DNA of 64,000 nucleotides, taken from assembly GCA_039602395.1 (NCBI GenBank), contig JBCNJP010000025.1, forward strand, positions 102,414,124-102,478,123, written 5' to 3'. Under the pieces are notes generated by a model. The model was given only the letters and a program-made list of their open reading frames with translations. It searched no databases and had not been told where the DNA came from. A program made the translations under genes and the position numbers. This DNA is from Deinandra increscens subsp. villosa. Taxonomy: Eukaryota > Streptophyta > Magnoliopsida > Asterales > Asteraceae. Of the stretch, positions 1 through 13,000 are shown one piece after another (position 1 is the stretch's first letter; every line of letters starts with the position of its first letter).

Positions 1-2990
1 TATCACAAGCAAAGTCCTGCCCGTTTTGCTGAGAGGGTTAGTTTATTCTTCTGTTTAATATCTTTTTCCTTTATAATTTTTTCTGGTATTAAAAACTTAT
101 ATATCCTTAGATTTTTAGGCATGAACTTTTCCAGTTTTCCTAATTCAAATATTATCTTTTCAACATTCTTGGACTCGTTACGTATTTGCTCTAATTTTTA
201 CAAGACGGCTCATTGTGACTTGCAATTGTTCGTAGTAATATTGTTTAAATTATTTCATTAAATTTTATTTTATTATTAAATTTTCATTTAATCCATGAAC
301 ACGGACTGAAGTGATGAATCAACTATTTCATCCTATAAGTGTGAGCCATATAAAACTTAAATGACTTAAACAATAAGACTATAATTTGGCATGGTACATA
401 ACAAATAATTGATCTGATATTTTGTAACTTGTAAAAAACAATCCAGATTCCTTTTTAAATGTGAGGCTATATGATACATTAGTGCGTTTGTTATGTTTCC
501 CTTTTATTTCTATCATAAGAAACGAGTGTATACATCTTTAACTAATATCTGTGTTGGTGCAGACTGGGAGAGCCATGGCTTCTGCTCTAAATGTTGTACA
601 AACATACCATTCTTTTGCAGATTATGCACTTCTTTCAAAGGCTGTTGAAGCTGGACACGTATAGATTCTGTGAGCTAAAAATAAAAGAGAAAACCTAATG
701 CTATAAAAGGCTCATCATACTTTGTTCTTTTTGCAGGAGAATTTATCACCCTTTATGGTTGAAATGGCGCAAGTTCAAAAAGTAAGTTTTTAGTGTAGTT
801 TTTTTCCTTAGAAAATGGAATGAAACTTGTATGCGTGAAAATTGCAACTTATAACCATGGGTATGGTTTAATAGAGATGTTTGACCATTGGTCAATTGTT
901 TGAAATAATCTTTATTACTCACTTAAAATCTTGAGTATAAAAAGAGGTATAATTAGTTATTGATGAAGTAAATAGCTAATTTCACTCTGGAATATTTGCC
1001 ATTCATATGAAGTATATCGTTACAATTTCATACGAAAAGAATTTTATTTGTATTGTTTTTCTAGTGGTTATGATTTTGTGTTTCATATGGTACTTAATTG
1101 AGATGCATTTTGTTTTCTTGGTGTTCCCAGTTATATCATCTGAGCTCTTCAGAAGCTGTAGACTTCTTGGAAAGATTTCTTGCTATGAATCCAGACAGCA
1201 GGTATATTGTGATAAAATCATTGTTATCAAGTTATTAAATATTTATTATATCTTTAAGCACAAAAATTGCAGCTGATGCATTCAATTTAACTACTTGCAT
1301 TTTGTTATGGAATACAAACATACTTACCAAAGGGCTTGTAGCAGAAAAAAACATACTTAGTACACGCTATTTGGATTTTTTTGCAGTGGATGTGTTACAT
1401 ATCAAGATTTCATAAGGGTATTAAGATTGAAACATTCTCTCCTTTCTGAAAATGTCAGTAAGCAAACTACTTCTGGTTTCATTACAATTTACTCTCTACC
1501 GGTTGTTGTCCTTGTATTTAACAATTCTTACAATATTTATAATAGTATTATACCATTTGATGCATTTATATCTTTTTTTTCTTTGTCAATGTAGTACTTT
1601 TTAAAATAAAGGACATATTCTACCTAATAGTTACTAAGTTTCTTTAGTGTTTCATTAAAGTCACCCACTTCTTTTGACAACAAAAAAAAAAAACACTCAA
1701 GTTTAAAATATTAGTTCCGGTGTAATGAAACTTTTATAAATGTTAACATATATGAAACCTGGTTGGTTACTATTTAAATGCTTTCTCAAAAACCCAAAGT
1801 AGGAATTAATTGTGAAGAAAAAAAACTACTAAATTATAACCAAGTTTCATAATTGTTCCATTTAAGTCATATAATCGAGCACTAAATATTAGCCAAGTTT
1901 CATATATGTTCCATCTTAGTCGCTTAGTGTGTGTGTGTGTGTGTTTTTTTTTTTTATTTTTTTAATTTTATAAATTACATGTATAAAAAAGTTTCATATC
2001 AAGGAACAATAATGAAAACTTGAGTGGGTTTTAATATTAGAACAAGTATTAGCAACTTTATTCGAACAATATTGAAATTTGGTTTTACTATTTCATGATT
2101 TTACCCCTAAAATAAAACATGAAAGCAGTTTCTTTTACATTTGAAGTCAAAGCAGGATAAATAAACAGAAAACAAATGAATTGCTATTTTCATTAAATTA
2201 CCGTGGTCCTTCGCCATAGATTTACTTCAAGTTTTCTTCTTTGTGACAGATTTTTGGATTTGTTGATGTTGGCAAGAATGGAGTTATAACCTTTAAAGAG
2301 GTAACCATGTTTACATAAATACCATCAATCATAGGTAGTTCGTTATCGGTCCCATTTCTGTGGGTTCCATCTTTGCTATTTGAGCCTATTTCTTTGTGGC
2401 TTCAATCTTTGCTGTGGTCCCATTTTTATTATCACCAATTTGCTTACAGACTGGTTTTGTTTGGATCATGCAGTTCCTGGTTGGATCTATTCACATTCTG
2501 AAGCTACCATTATTCCGACGAGCATGTGAAGTGGCTTTTAACGAAAGCGATGTAGACAAAGATGGCTACATTTCATTGTCCGAAGTAATTCTTTTGAATT
2601 TTTCAAACTTTTTGGTTTGTTTCTTGAAGTCTCAAACCACTTAAAACATACTCTTAACTTGTTTCTTATGCACAATGAACAGTTTGGAGGTTCCACCAGC
2701 CCTGCGATCCACGACTTGTCCACGAGCGAGGTCTGTAATCCGTTTTTATTAATAATAAATCCGTAAAAAAAAAAAAAAACTCTTTATCAGTTCGTTGTGT
2801 TAAAAATTAATAGATTTGCGTACAGATACAAGCGCTCTTCGAATTGTTTGACAATGATGGTGATGGTAGGATCAGCAAGGACGATTTCAGTACCTGCTTA
2901 AAAAGAAATCCATTGCTGGTGGCACATTTCAATCACCATTTCATGAATAAGAATTTGGATGCAGAAACAGGTTTAGAGGAAATGGTTTGA
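1..2990 (+). CDS. LPEAT2: Lysophospholipid acyltransferase with C-terminal EF-hands, 3' part
   Basis: This is the C-terminal part of an LPEAT2-type lysophosphatidylethanolamine acyltransferase, a membrane enzyme that re-acylates lysophospholipids in the endomembrane system. The acyltransferase domain lies upstream of the window. Exons read as 1-36, 563-658, 737-781, 1131-1201, 1387-1453, 2250-2300, 2474-2584, 2683-2730 and 2826-2990. All junctions are GT-AG and keep one frame, giving 229 visible residues ending in TGA. The stretch SALNVVQTYHSFAD and the ending LKRNPLLVAHF are typical of the family. Two EF-hand loops look canonical (DVDKDGYISLSE, DNDGDGRISKDD). Two more are degenerate (NPDSSGCVTYQD, DVGKNGVITFKE, with Gly at position 3), so calcium binding probably rests on the last two. 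No stop or frameshift interrupts the exons. The family assignment rests on recalled similarity to plant LPEAT2; another EF-hand LPCAT-type enzyme is the only serious alternative. Confidence 0.88.
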
Positions 2991-4027
2991 TGATAAACCT
3001 TTATTTTCCAGAATTTTTTTTTTGGATGTTCTACATAGAATCAAGAACAACTAGTCTCCCTCCATTGAATTTGTTTATCTAAAATGTAAACAGTGTTTAG
3101 TATGTAAGTTTTGTATACTATAGCAATTCAAGAAAACTTCACCATTCAAAAAAGATATAAAATAAGCTTTTGAGAATGGTCTCGAATTTAAGAACACATC
3201 TGCATCATTTTTCCAGATGTACATTTTAGTAGCTAAAACTTTAATGGTATATTTTAGGCATGAATGATTACATAAGTGAATAAGTGATATGGATAATCAT
3301 GGAGTGGCATGACCATGCTTCATGACAGAGTTCACAGAAGCTTGTGTTCTAAAAAGCCCAGTTTATTTGTAGTTAAAAAATCAAATTTAAACAACTTTAT
3401 GATTATAACTTCATGTAAACCCGGCATTTTCAATTTTTTGAATAAATCTATAATGTAACTTGCAGTTTCTTCAAACGATAATAATGGAACATCGGATCTG
3501 TCCATGAGAAGGTTTGAAAATTCCAGGGCTCTATGCGAGTGGGATTATAAAAATTTGGCCTCTAGAATATAAATTTAATATCATATTGATGTTTAAATAT
3601 TATTCGATCAAATTTTAATATATTGTAACTCGATATTGTATGTTAACGAAAAATGTGTTAGTCGTGTGTTGCGGCGGCGATCGGTGACGACACGACATCA
3701 AATATCAAAACACAAATAAAAGGACATCACAATGTCTAACATCTTGGTAAGTGATGTTCTAATTAACTAAAATAATAATATACATGTAAACACATCGTTG
3801 TTAAACAAAAATAGAAGACCAAATTAAAATGTAATAAGTGATACATGAACACAAATGTGTTAAACTAAAACTAAGAAAACAACAAACAAAAAAAAAAAAA
3901 AATAGAAGAAAGAATTAATAAGAAAGGAAAAAAAGACAAGGAAGTTTATAAAGGGGAAAGAAATTAGAAAACAGAAATAAAAAAAAATAATTGAGAATGT
4001 GTTACTTCTAAGATTTTAACTTGGAAG
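2991..4027. other. Gene-free stretch after LPEAT2
   Basis: AT-rich 3' flank with no open reading frame or RNA gene that I can support. It holds the LPEAT2 3'UTR, probably within the first 200 bp. The GC-richer piece near 3520-3570 resembles the edge of an old repeat whose other edge may lie near 4600-4660, on the far side of the TRIM insertion. That pairing is weak. Confidence 0.5.
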
Positions 4028-4032
4028 CTAAA

Positions 4033-4466
4033 TGTAACAGCCTAAACCCGTCCAAACCCGTCAGACCAAGATATTGTCCGCTTTGGCAGTCGGCATGCCC
4101 TCAGGCATCCGCCCCTCACGGTTTTAAAATGCGTCTTGGTGGTGGTGGTGGTGGTGGTGGTGGGGGGGGGGGGGTATCCACACCCTTATAAAGGAGTGTT
4201 TAGTTCACCTCCCCACCAATGTGGAATGCTACAACCCTCCCCCCTTAGGGAACCAACGTCCTCGCTGACACACTGGCCGACGACTAGCTTTGATATCATC
4301 TCTAACAGTCCAGACCCGTCGCAACCAAGATATTGTCCGTTTTGGCAGTCAGCATGCCCTCAGGCATCCGCCACTCACGGTTTTAAAACGCGTCTTGGTG
4401 TGTGAGGTATCCACACCCTTATAAAGGAGTGATTAGTTTACCTCCCCACCAATATGGGATGTTACA
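4033..4466 (-). mobile_element. TRIM: miniature LTR retrotransposon
   Basis: Two direct repeats, 4033-4233 and 4301-4466, flank only 67 bp of internal DNA. The whole is bracketed by a perfect 5-bp TSD, ctaaa, at 4028-4032 and 4467-4471. The outer ends are TG...CA. Read on the - strand, the first repeat is followed by tgatatcaaagc, close to the initiator-Met tRNA primer-binding consensus TGGTATCAGAGC. The second repeat is preceded by a purine tract (aaggggggaggg). This is the complete architecture of a terminal-repeat retrotransposon in miniature: no coding capacity, dependent on proteins from other elements. The left repeat is lengthened by a GGT/poly-G expansion at 4137-4173. I see no 5S rRNA-like segment, so it is not evidently a Cassandra element. 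Confidence 0.9.
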
Positions 4467-4883
4467 CTAAAGGTTTTACCACCTACATTTTCCCACAACA
4501 CCACCCAGTTTATATGTGAATTTAATTGTTTTCATATGCATATACACGTATTTCAAAAGTTATATAACATATATAGATAAAAATTTAAAAAATTTCGGGC
4601 CCCATTTCACGAGAGACTGGCCCTAGACGGTTGCTATCCTCGCCTACGCCTGTGAAAAAAGATGGCATTCCTCTGTTGCTTCTGCTCTCCTTTTAACACC
4701 TAATAACCTCAATTAATCAGTAAATTGTGAAGGAAATGAAAGCCATTCATCGGTGTTGAAGTTACAAATCCAAGTGTCTAACCTAAAAAAGAGAGGTGTT
4801 GATGGCCCTTAACACGTGTTTGTTTCGTATAATGATTCAAAAGGTGCAACTTTTACGCTTATGCGATAACTATTATTATATAA

Positions 4884-5249
4884 GGCCCCGTTTGTTTTTC
4901 ATCAAAAGCTCTTAATAGGCTCTAACTTCTTATTCGGTCAGACGTTTTGAGAGGAATGGATGCTTGTTTTTTACTTGCTATTAAGATGATCTAACTCTAA
5001 ATATCCTCTAAAATATCCAGACATAAAACTACCTCGATCTAAAAATCTATTAATCCTAATGACAAAAAGCAGCCTCCCTCGAACCCCTCTTCAACCTATC
5101 CTCACCCCACTGGATTTCTTCTTCTAAACACTACCTTCAACGATCTTCCTCATAATGATTCAGATTTTAGACATTTAAACCACCTCTTAGCATTCAGAAA
5201 TGATATTCAGATTTAGACATAAATTTCTTATAGAAAAATAAACGAGACC
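4884..5249. mobile_element. Tourist-like (PIF/Harbinger) MITE, copy 1
   Basis: The terminal inverted repeats are ggccccgtttgtttttc and, at the other end, the complement of ggtctcgtttatttttc. They are flanked by the trinucleotide TSD taa (4881-4883, 5250-5252). TAA/TTA target duplications and G-rich termini followed by GTTTG are typical of Tourist-like MITEs. There is no coding capacity. A related, decayed copy lies at 36590-36891. Confidence 0.78.
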
Positions 5250-5503
5250 TAAATTAAAAACATGTCTTAACCCAATTATCATCGAACCCTTTGGCACGAT
5301 CATGCGAGCCATTTGTACTTGATGGTCTGACTTGTATGACACGACCATGCCTTGTCTAGGCACCGTCGTGTCTTTTATTGATATTATAGATAGTTTGTAA
5401 CCAGGTTTAATTTTTCATTTGTTAATTGTCATGATTTTATTCTTGTTTGGTTGGTTTGAATCCGGTAGGTTTTTCACTTTTAATTAGCTAGAGAGAGAAG
5501 TTA

Positions 5504-5855
<352 letters not shown>

Positions 5856-6045
5856 TATTTATATGTTTTTAGGTTGAAGAATGAGATCTTGAAGAAGCTT
5901 GTATAAGGTACAGATAATTTATAGATGATGAATTTTATTCTGCTTGTTGGTTGTCTAGAAATATGTAATATGTTAAAATTGATAAATAAAATTTGAATGT
6001 TATGATTTTTTACTTTTTGTTATAAGTGAAATTTATAATAGAGTT

Positions 6046-7479
6046 AATTACATTTTGCGTCCCTGTGGTTTGCGGGTTTTTGCTACCTGAGTACATAATC
6101 CAAATTTTTAACAAATATATCCTGAGGTTTGCATTTCGTTGCCATCTGAGTCCCTGGGACTAACGGAGGTTAGATTTCTCTGTTAAGTGAAAGGGTATTT
6201 CAGTCATTTTATATATCAGAGCTAGTTATGTAATATTTATAAAATCAGGGACTAGTTATGTAATATTTTAGGAGACAGAAATGTCATCCTCTCCACACAC
6301 ACAAAAAAAATTAATAAAAACTCTCGTACGTACGAATGAGAGAGAAACCTAGTTTTTTTTCCTTTAATTCGCATCTTCATCCTCTTCCATGAAGAATCTC
6401 GATTTCATCCAGTTCCTAACTAAAATCAAATCTGAAAACTCCATCAATCTCACAAAAGAAATCTGATTAGAATGAGATCCTAATCTTTGTGGTTTGGTGC
6501 AGATTAAAGGATTGAATGAGAGCAAGGGCAGTAGCGCCATTTTTGTTAAAAAAAACGATGAACAAGACCTCTAAAGTCGATCCAATCTTGAACGAAACTC
6601 AAAATTGAGTACGCCAATGAATTCGTGAGACCAAACCGAAACTATAGTGACCAGATTTGTTCAGAAACATTGAGAATCGATGTAATCACCATTGAAGGAC
6701 TTCATGAAAAACATGAACTGTGATTTTCGTGTTTTGCTCAAAACTCCACCAAATCTGATTCTGCAACTTGGATTAGATCCATATTGATATGCTAAAGCTT
6801 ATGGAATCAAGCAACAACACAAACAAACATGAATTGATGTTCAATTTCTAATTTAAATAATAATAATTTGACTTTTTAAAAGTCAAACTTGACGAATTCA
6901 ACCAATTTCTTCGATTGTAGTGTTCTTCGACTATTTGGGAGTGACTCATTTATTCAAAAGAGACTAGGGTTTCCAAATCAGATAGAGGGAGGTCGATTGG
7001 AGCTCGTGGGGTGCGAGGTATGGCTGTCGCGAGCTCACCGGAAGTCGTAGGTTGCCGGCGTTCATCGGGAGTCGGGTGGTGGTTGACGACTGCACCCCTC
7101 TTTCTTTCTGTTTTCTCCGGCCAAATCCGGTGACCCTTTCTCATCACCATAAAAAAAGGAACAACTCTGTTTCTTCGGGAATGGGTTATGAATGTAGAGA
7201 GAGGGTGGGCGGTGCGTGTTCCGATAAGGCAATAAAGGAGCGGTGGTGGTTATTGATCTGTAACCAATAAAGCTCCACCTACGTTCCGGTTAACCGGAAC
7301 CGGCCAGCCGTCGGATGATAAAGCCGATCTCGAACACGTCGTTGCATGTGAAGGGATGGATTAATTCAAGAAAATTAGTTACAGGGAGATGTCACCACCT
7401 TCTTCAACCCCAAAATCAACCGGAGATGGCAACCGGAGCCTCATGCTTGGTCATGGTGGCCGATGGTGGGCGTAACTTC
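6046..7479. mobile_element. Mutator-like element, left end and GC-richer interior; right end in the gap or lost
   Basis: The sequence starting gagttaattac at 6046 matches the terminus of the complete element at 60515-61717 (gagttaattaca) and continues with the same 'price-list' style (tccctgtggtttgcggg). After about 200 bp it passes into a unique interior. That interior holds a GC-richer, CGG-rich part (6960-7470) resembling captured genic leader sequence, but no protein I can recognise. The matching right terminus is not found before or after the N gap. Open frames at 6950-7270 are short and without family resemblance. Confidence 0.45.
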
Positions 7480-7979
7480 NNNNNNNNNNNNNNNNNNNNN
7501 NNNNNNNNNNNNNNNNNNNNNNNNNNNNNNNNNNNNNNNNNNNNNNNNNNNNNNNNNNNNNNNNNNNNNNNNNNNNNNNNNNNNNNNNNNNNNNNNNNNN
7601 NNNNNNNNNNNNNNNNNNNNNNNNNNNNNNNNNNNNNNNNNNNNNNNNNNNNNNNNNNNNNNNNNNNNNNNNNNNNNNNNNNNNNNNNNNNNNNNNNNNN
7701 NNNNNNNNNNNNNNNNNNNNNNNNNNNNNNNNNNNNNNNNNNNNNNNNNNNNNNNNNNNNNNNNNNNNNNNNNNNNNNNNNNNNNNNNNNNNNNNNNNNN
7801 NNNNNNNNNNNNNNNNNNNNNNNNNNNNNNNNNNNNNNNNNNNNNNNNNNNNNNNNNNNNNNNNNNNNNNNNNNNNNNNNNNNNNNNNNNNNNNNNNNNN
7901 NNNNNNNNNNNNNNNNNNNNNNNNNNNNNNNNNNNNNNNNNNNNNNNNNNNNNNNNNNNNNNNNNNNNNNNNNNNNNNN
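7480..7979. other. Assembly gap (500 N)
   Basis: Exactly 500 consecutive N, probably a fixed-size placeholder. Open frames crossing it are meaningless. Confidence 0.99.
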
Positions 7980-8526
7980 TTGTAAGACATAAATTTCTTG
8001 GTGACTTTACCGATAAACGGGGCACTTGTTTATGGTAGAGTACTAAAACTAATAAATAACAACTTTTTCAGAGTATTCACAGCCCAATCTTTATCCATAT
8101 CCTTATAATTTATACCTTTATTATTATTTTTCTTTCTCATTCACTTACAACCACAATTAAATAATACATTTTATACAATTTTCTCTCTCTTCCACTTACA
8201 ATCAAACATCAAATTTTACAAAATCACACATTTTTTGTTAAATATACAGATTTTCAATATTTTTCTGTTTCCTCCACTCATAACAACTTACAACTAAACC
8301 TTAAATTTTAAGAACTACACTCACATAAATTATATCAAACGGAGGTGTATGAGTTATTAGGATTACCAGCCCAAGACTAATCAGCCAACTGACGTGAAAG
8401 TGCAACAACGTGCAAGGTTAGTTATATTACCATTCTTAATTATATTTATATATTAGTTGTTCCTTATATTTACTTTTGTTATTTACATTTATATATTAAT
8501 TGTCATTTATATTTATACATAGTTAT
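7980..8526. other. Gene-free AT-rich stretch
   Basis: C/T-rich on the + strand (8080-8330), with a short piece resembling the edge of an old MITE near 8070 (agtattcacagcccaatc). No reading frame, RNA gene or bounded element can be supported. Confidence 0.5.
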
Positions 8527-9046
8527 ATAGGAGAAGTATAAAATGAAAACCTCTCCGAGTTGGAAAAACCGTGAAAACTAAGCTAAAAAATTCGTTTTTT
8601 GTTCCGATTTTTTTATGGTGACTCTCTAAAAAAACGCCGAGTAATTTTTTTTTTGCAAAAAGAAGTTCACCGGCCAAAAAAGACGTTCAAAATTTGTTAT
8701 TTTTTTAGATGTATTTTTTTATAGATTCTACATTCATTTTTGATGTTTTGGTGAAAAAAAATAAAAAAGTGCCTAGAGATTTAGAAAAAAAAAATTATTT
8801 ACAGATTTTGTTACATATGTAACAAGGCATTTTACATATGTAACAGGCAAATGTTACATATGTAACATGATGTAACGTCAGATTTCGGAAATTTTTATAT
8901 AAAAAAACTACTAGGCGTTTTTCACCATAGAGCTTGTATTAACACATATAATATCTACAAAAAATTTGAAGGAAAAAAAAATAGTTTTGTGGTAGTTTCC
9001 ACGGTTTTTCCAACTCAAAGTGGTTTTCATTATATTCATCCCCTAT
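8527..9046. mobile_element. Foldback/MITE family 'F', complete copy
   Basis: The ends form inverted repeats of about 50 bp. The left end contains gagttggaaaaaccgtgaaa and the right end is its near-perfect complement (tttccacggtttttccaactc). Flanks are TATA. The interior has short tandem-like pieces (ttacatatgtaac palindromes, 8813-8876). A truncated copy of the same family lies at 59971-60133. No coding capacity. Superfamily not assignable from the sequence alone. Confidence 0.7.
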
Positions 9047-9066
9047 ATACTAGTTATATATATATA

Positions 9067-9315
9067 TAGGGAGAGGATCATTTGAGAACCATTTTGATTT
9101 GAGAACTAAAAAGAACTAATTATATATATATATAGGGAGAGGATCATTTGAGAACCAATTTGGTTTGAGAACTTTTGAGAACCATTCTAAGCCACTAGTT
9201 TATATATATGGAAATTCCTCCCATGAATTTGAATGCTTCCCCCTGAAAATTAGTGGCTCAAAATGGTTCTCAAAAGTTCTCAAAAGAAAAAGTTCTCATT
9301 TGAACCTAACCCTAT
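9067..9315. mobile_element. TA-flanked MITE family 'A': one truncated and one complete copy
   Basis: The complete copy (9133-9315) begins tagggagaggatcatttgag and ends ctcatttgaacctaacccta. The termini are imperfect inverted repeats and both flanks are (TA)n. A 5' fragment of a sister copy (9067-9119) sits immediately before it, separated by (TA)n. Two more copies lie at 60338-60498 and, inverted, at 61771-61953. The truncated copy matches the variant at 61771 better than its direct neighbour does, so this is not a simple tandem duplication. Confidence 0.75.
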
Positions 9316-9837
9316 ATATATATATATATATAAATGGTTAGTTAATAGCCTATAAACCCGTGTATATACACGGGGTTGAAACTTTAAAAGCAAGCAACTA
9401 TAACACGTATGATGAAATTGTTCGATTTCATATTTATAATGTTAACTATTAAGAAGGAAAACATTTGAGAAGGAAAACTTGTCCTTTACATAATAAATTA
9501 AGAGTTTAGGGGTAAAATCATCTTTGTCCGTTATATTATTAAATAAAAAAAGCTGAAAAAACAACTAATGGCGAAATCAATTTAGAAATGTAATTACGCA
9601 ACTATGTTTAACTAAATTTTGAAAAATCATTTTATATTATATAAATATAAACGTTCATTAAACCTTTAAATCTAACTCATGCAATCAAATAACTTCATAA
9701 AATAAAATATAATCATTAAATCAAAGAACTCCATCTCATTATATACAAAATTTTATGATCAGCTTGGCGGTTTCTGAAAAGTGAAAGCTTAACAAAAAAA
9801 ATTTGACTGAAGAGTACAAGTACAAAAAATATTACCT
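9316..9837. other. Gene-free AT-rich stretch
   Basis: Contains a (TA)n tract and a perfect small hairpin, cccgtgtatatacacggg (9357-9374). The hairpin resembles Helitron 3' hairpins but has no CTRR end behind it. No gene is supported. Confidence 0.5.
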
Positions 9838-10029
9838 AATCCGACGGGTGGGCACTTTGGTAGGGTCATTGTTTATCTCAGATAGAGCTATGCATGCCAC
9901 AAATACTTCCAATACTGCACGAGTGGTGATGCCATAAGTTATCCATATCCCATGTCAACAACTCACGCGAAAGAAAATCAATTACTTATAGGTATAATGA
10001 CAGCATCCGAGCCACCAATAAGCATCATG

Positions 10030-13000
10030 TTCGGTAAGATTCTCTACACTGTCATATAGAGATGTCATAGATAACTAAATAAGATTATTCTCAATTGTTA
10101 GATTAAAACTGGCTATTGCAGCATTTCACGGGCAAGTAGACATATAAACAATAACACGTCTGGCTTCACCTCTGATAATGTGATTAGCTGCATCCGGTAT
10201 ACAAAAGTTGCTTGTTACACAAGCTATAGAGATAGAATAATTTGGACCCAAAAACAGAAGATGCTTATGATGAACCGTCATCCCATTCAGTGAGTACGAT
10301 TCATTCTCAAATTCAATTTGTTACTTGACAGCCATGTAATATATATATTTGTGATGTTTTTTAATTATTGTATTTTTAAAACATTCATTATTTGTCAAGT
10401 GTTAAATAAGTATTATTTATTTAACAGTTTAACTGGCTACCTTATGACGAAGTCATCGGCCTACTACTAGACGAATATAGGAGTGGCTCGGCCAGTTGGT
10501 TTTGCGAGTGTTATATGATATACTTGGAGGTTGCTAATTTTCATTCTTCAATTCGGGAACTAAGACAATTTGGTATGACACAAAACACCTATAGATCCAT
10601 TAATGTCCTGTAAGATTCTCTACATTGAGACAGAAAAGCATCATGTCCTGTAAAATTCTATACATTGTCAGATAGAAATTTTACAGATAACTAAAGAAGA
10701 GTATTTTCAGTTGTAAATATAACTAGCTACTGCACCATTTCACGGGCAAGTAGCTAGACATACAAACAATAGCTCTTACATCTTCACCTCTGATAATGTG
10801 ATTAGCTGCATTCAGTATACATAATTAAGTTGCTTGTTACACAAGCTGTAGAGTCAGAATAATTTGGACCCAAAAACAGAAGTTGCTTATGATGAAGCGC
10901 CATCCCATTCAGTGAGTGCGTTTCATTCTCAAATTCAGTCTGTTACTTGACAACCATGTAATATATATGTGATGTTTTTTAATTATTTTATTTTTAATAC
11001 ATTCATTATTTGTCAAGTATTAAATAAGTATTATTTTTTTAACAGTTTAACTGGCTACCTTATGATGAAGTCATCGGCCTACTACTAGACGAATATTGGA
11101 GTGGCTCGGCCAATTGTTGTGTGAGTGTTATATGATATACTGGGAGGTTGCTAATTTTCATTCTCTAATTCGGGCATTAAGACAATTTGGCATGACACAA
11201 AACACCTATAGATCCATTAATGTCCTGTAAGATTCTCTACATTGAGACAGAAAAGCATCATGTCCTGTAAAATTCTCTACACTGTCAACTGTCAGATAGA
11301 AATTTCACAAATAACTAAAGAAGAGTATTTTCAGTTGTAAAATTATAACTGGCTACTGCACCATTTCACGGGTAAGTAGACATACAAACAATAGCTCTTA
11401 CAACTTCACCTCTGATAATGTGATTAGCTGGATTCAGTATACAGAAGTTGCTTGTTACACATGATGTAGAGTTAGAATAATTTGGACCCAAAAACAAAAG
11501 TTGCTTATGATGAAGCGTCATCCCATTCAGTGAGTACGATTCATTCTCAAATTCAATCGTTACGACTCTGCCAGTTAGTTGTGTGAGTGTTATATGATAT
11601 ACTGGGAGGTTGCTGATTTTCGTTCTCCAATTCGGGCATTGAAACATTTTGGCATTACGCAAAACACCTATAGATCCATCAATGTCTAGTAAGATTCACT
11701 ACATTGAGACAGAAAAGCATCATGTCTTGTAAAATTCTCTACACTGTGAGATAGAAATTTCGCAGATAACTAAAGAAGACTATTTTCAATTGTTAAATTG
11801 AAACTGCCTACTGCAACATTTCACGGGCAAGTAGACATACAAACAATAGCTCTTACATCTGCACCTCTGATAATGTGATTAGCTGCATTCGGTATACAGA
11901 AGTTGCTTGTTACACAAGCTGTAGAGTTAGAATAATTTGGACCCAAAAACAGAAGTTGCTTATGATGAACCGTTGTCCCATTCAATGAGTAAGATTCCTT
12001 CTCAAATACAATATTTACTATACAACCATGTAATATATATATGTGATGTTCTTTTTTTTTTTTGAAGCGTTCAATATTTGTTATGTGTTAACTAAGTATT
12101 ATTTCTTTAACAGTTTAAGTAGCTACCTTATGACGGTCTACTACTAGACGAATGTAGGAGTGGCTCTGCCAATTAGTTGTGTGAGTGTTACATGATATAC
12201 TGGGAGGTTGCTGAGTTTCATTCTCCAATTCGGCAATGAGACAATTTGGCATTACTCAAAACTTCTCTAGATCCATCAATGTCCTGTGAGATTCTCAACA
12301 TTGAGATAAAAAGCATCATCTTCTTTAAGATTCTCTAAACTGTCAGATAGACATCTCTGATAACTAAAGAACACTATTTTTAATTGTTAAATTATAACTG
12401 GCTACTGCAACATTTCATGGGCAAGTAGACATACAAACAATAACTCTTAGAGCTTCACCTCTGATAATGTGATTAGTTGCATTCAGTATACATAAGTTGC
12501 TTGTTACACAAGATGTAAAGTTAGAATAATTTGGACCCAAAAACAGAAGTTGCTTATGATGAAGCGTCATCCCATTCAGTGAGTACGATTCATTCTCAAA
12601 TTCAGTCGTTACTAGACATCCATGTAATGTATATTTGTGTTGTTTTTTATTTTTTATATTTTTGTAACATTCATTATTTGTTATGTGTTAAATAAGTATT
12701 ATTTCTTTAGCAGTTTAATTGGCTACCTTATGACGAAGTCATCGGCGTACTACTAGACGAAAGTAGGAGCGGCTCTGCCAGTTGGTTGTGTGAGTGTTAT
12801 ATGATATACTGGGATGTTGCCGAGTTTCATTCTCCAATTCGGGCATTGAGACAATTTGTCCAAAACATCTCTAGATGCATCATGTCCTGTAAGATTCTCT
12901 ACAGTCTAAGATTCTCTACATTGAGAAAAAAAAAACATCATGCCCTGTAAGATTCTCTATAATGTCAGATAGAGATGTCGCAGATAACTAAAGAAGACTA

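Noticed and set aside
4033..4466. Cassandra-type TRIM
   Set aside because: Cassandra LTRs contain 5S rRNA-like sequence, which I do not see here.
7315..8038. Open frames across the N gap
   Set aside because: They exist only because unknown bases contain no stop codons.
9357..9374. Perfect hairpin resembling a Helitron 3' end
   Set aside because: No CTRR terminus follows within 15 bp and no matching 5' end was found.
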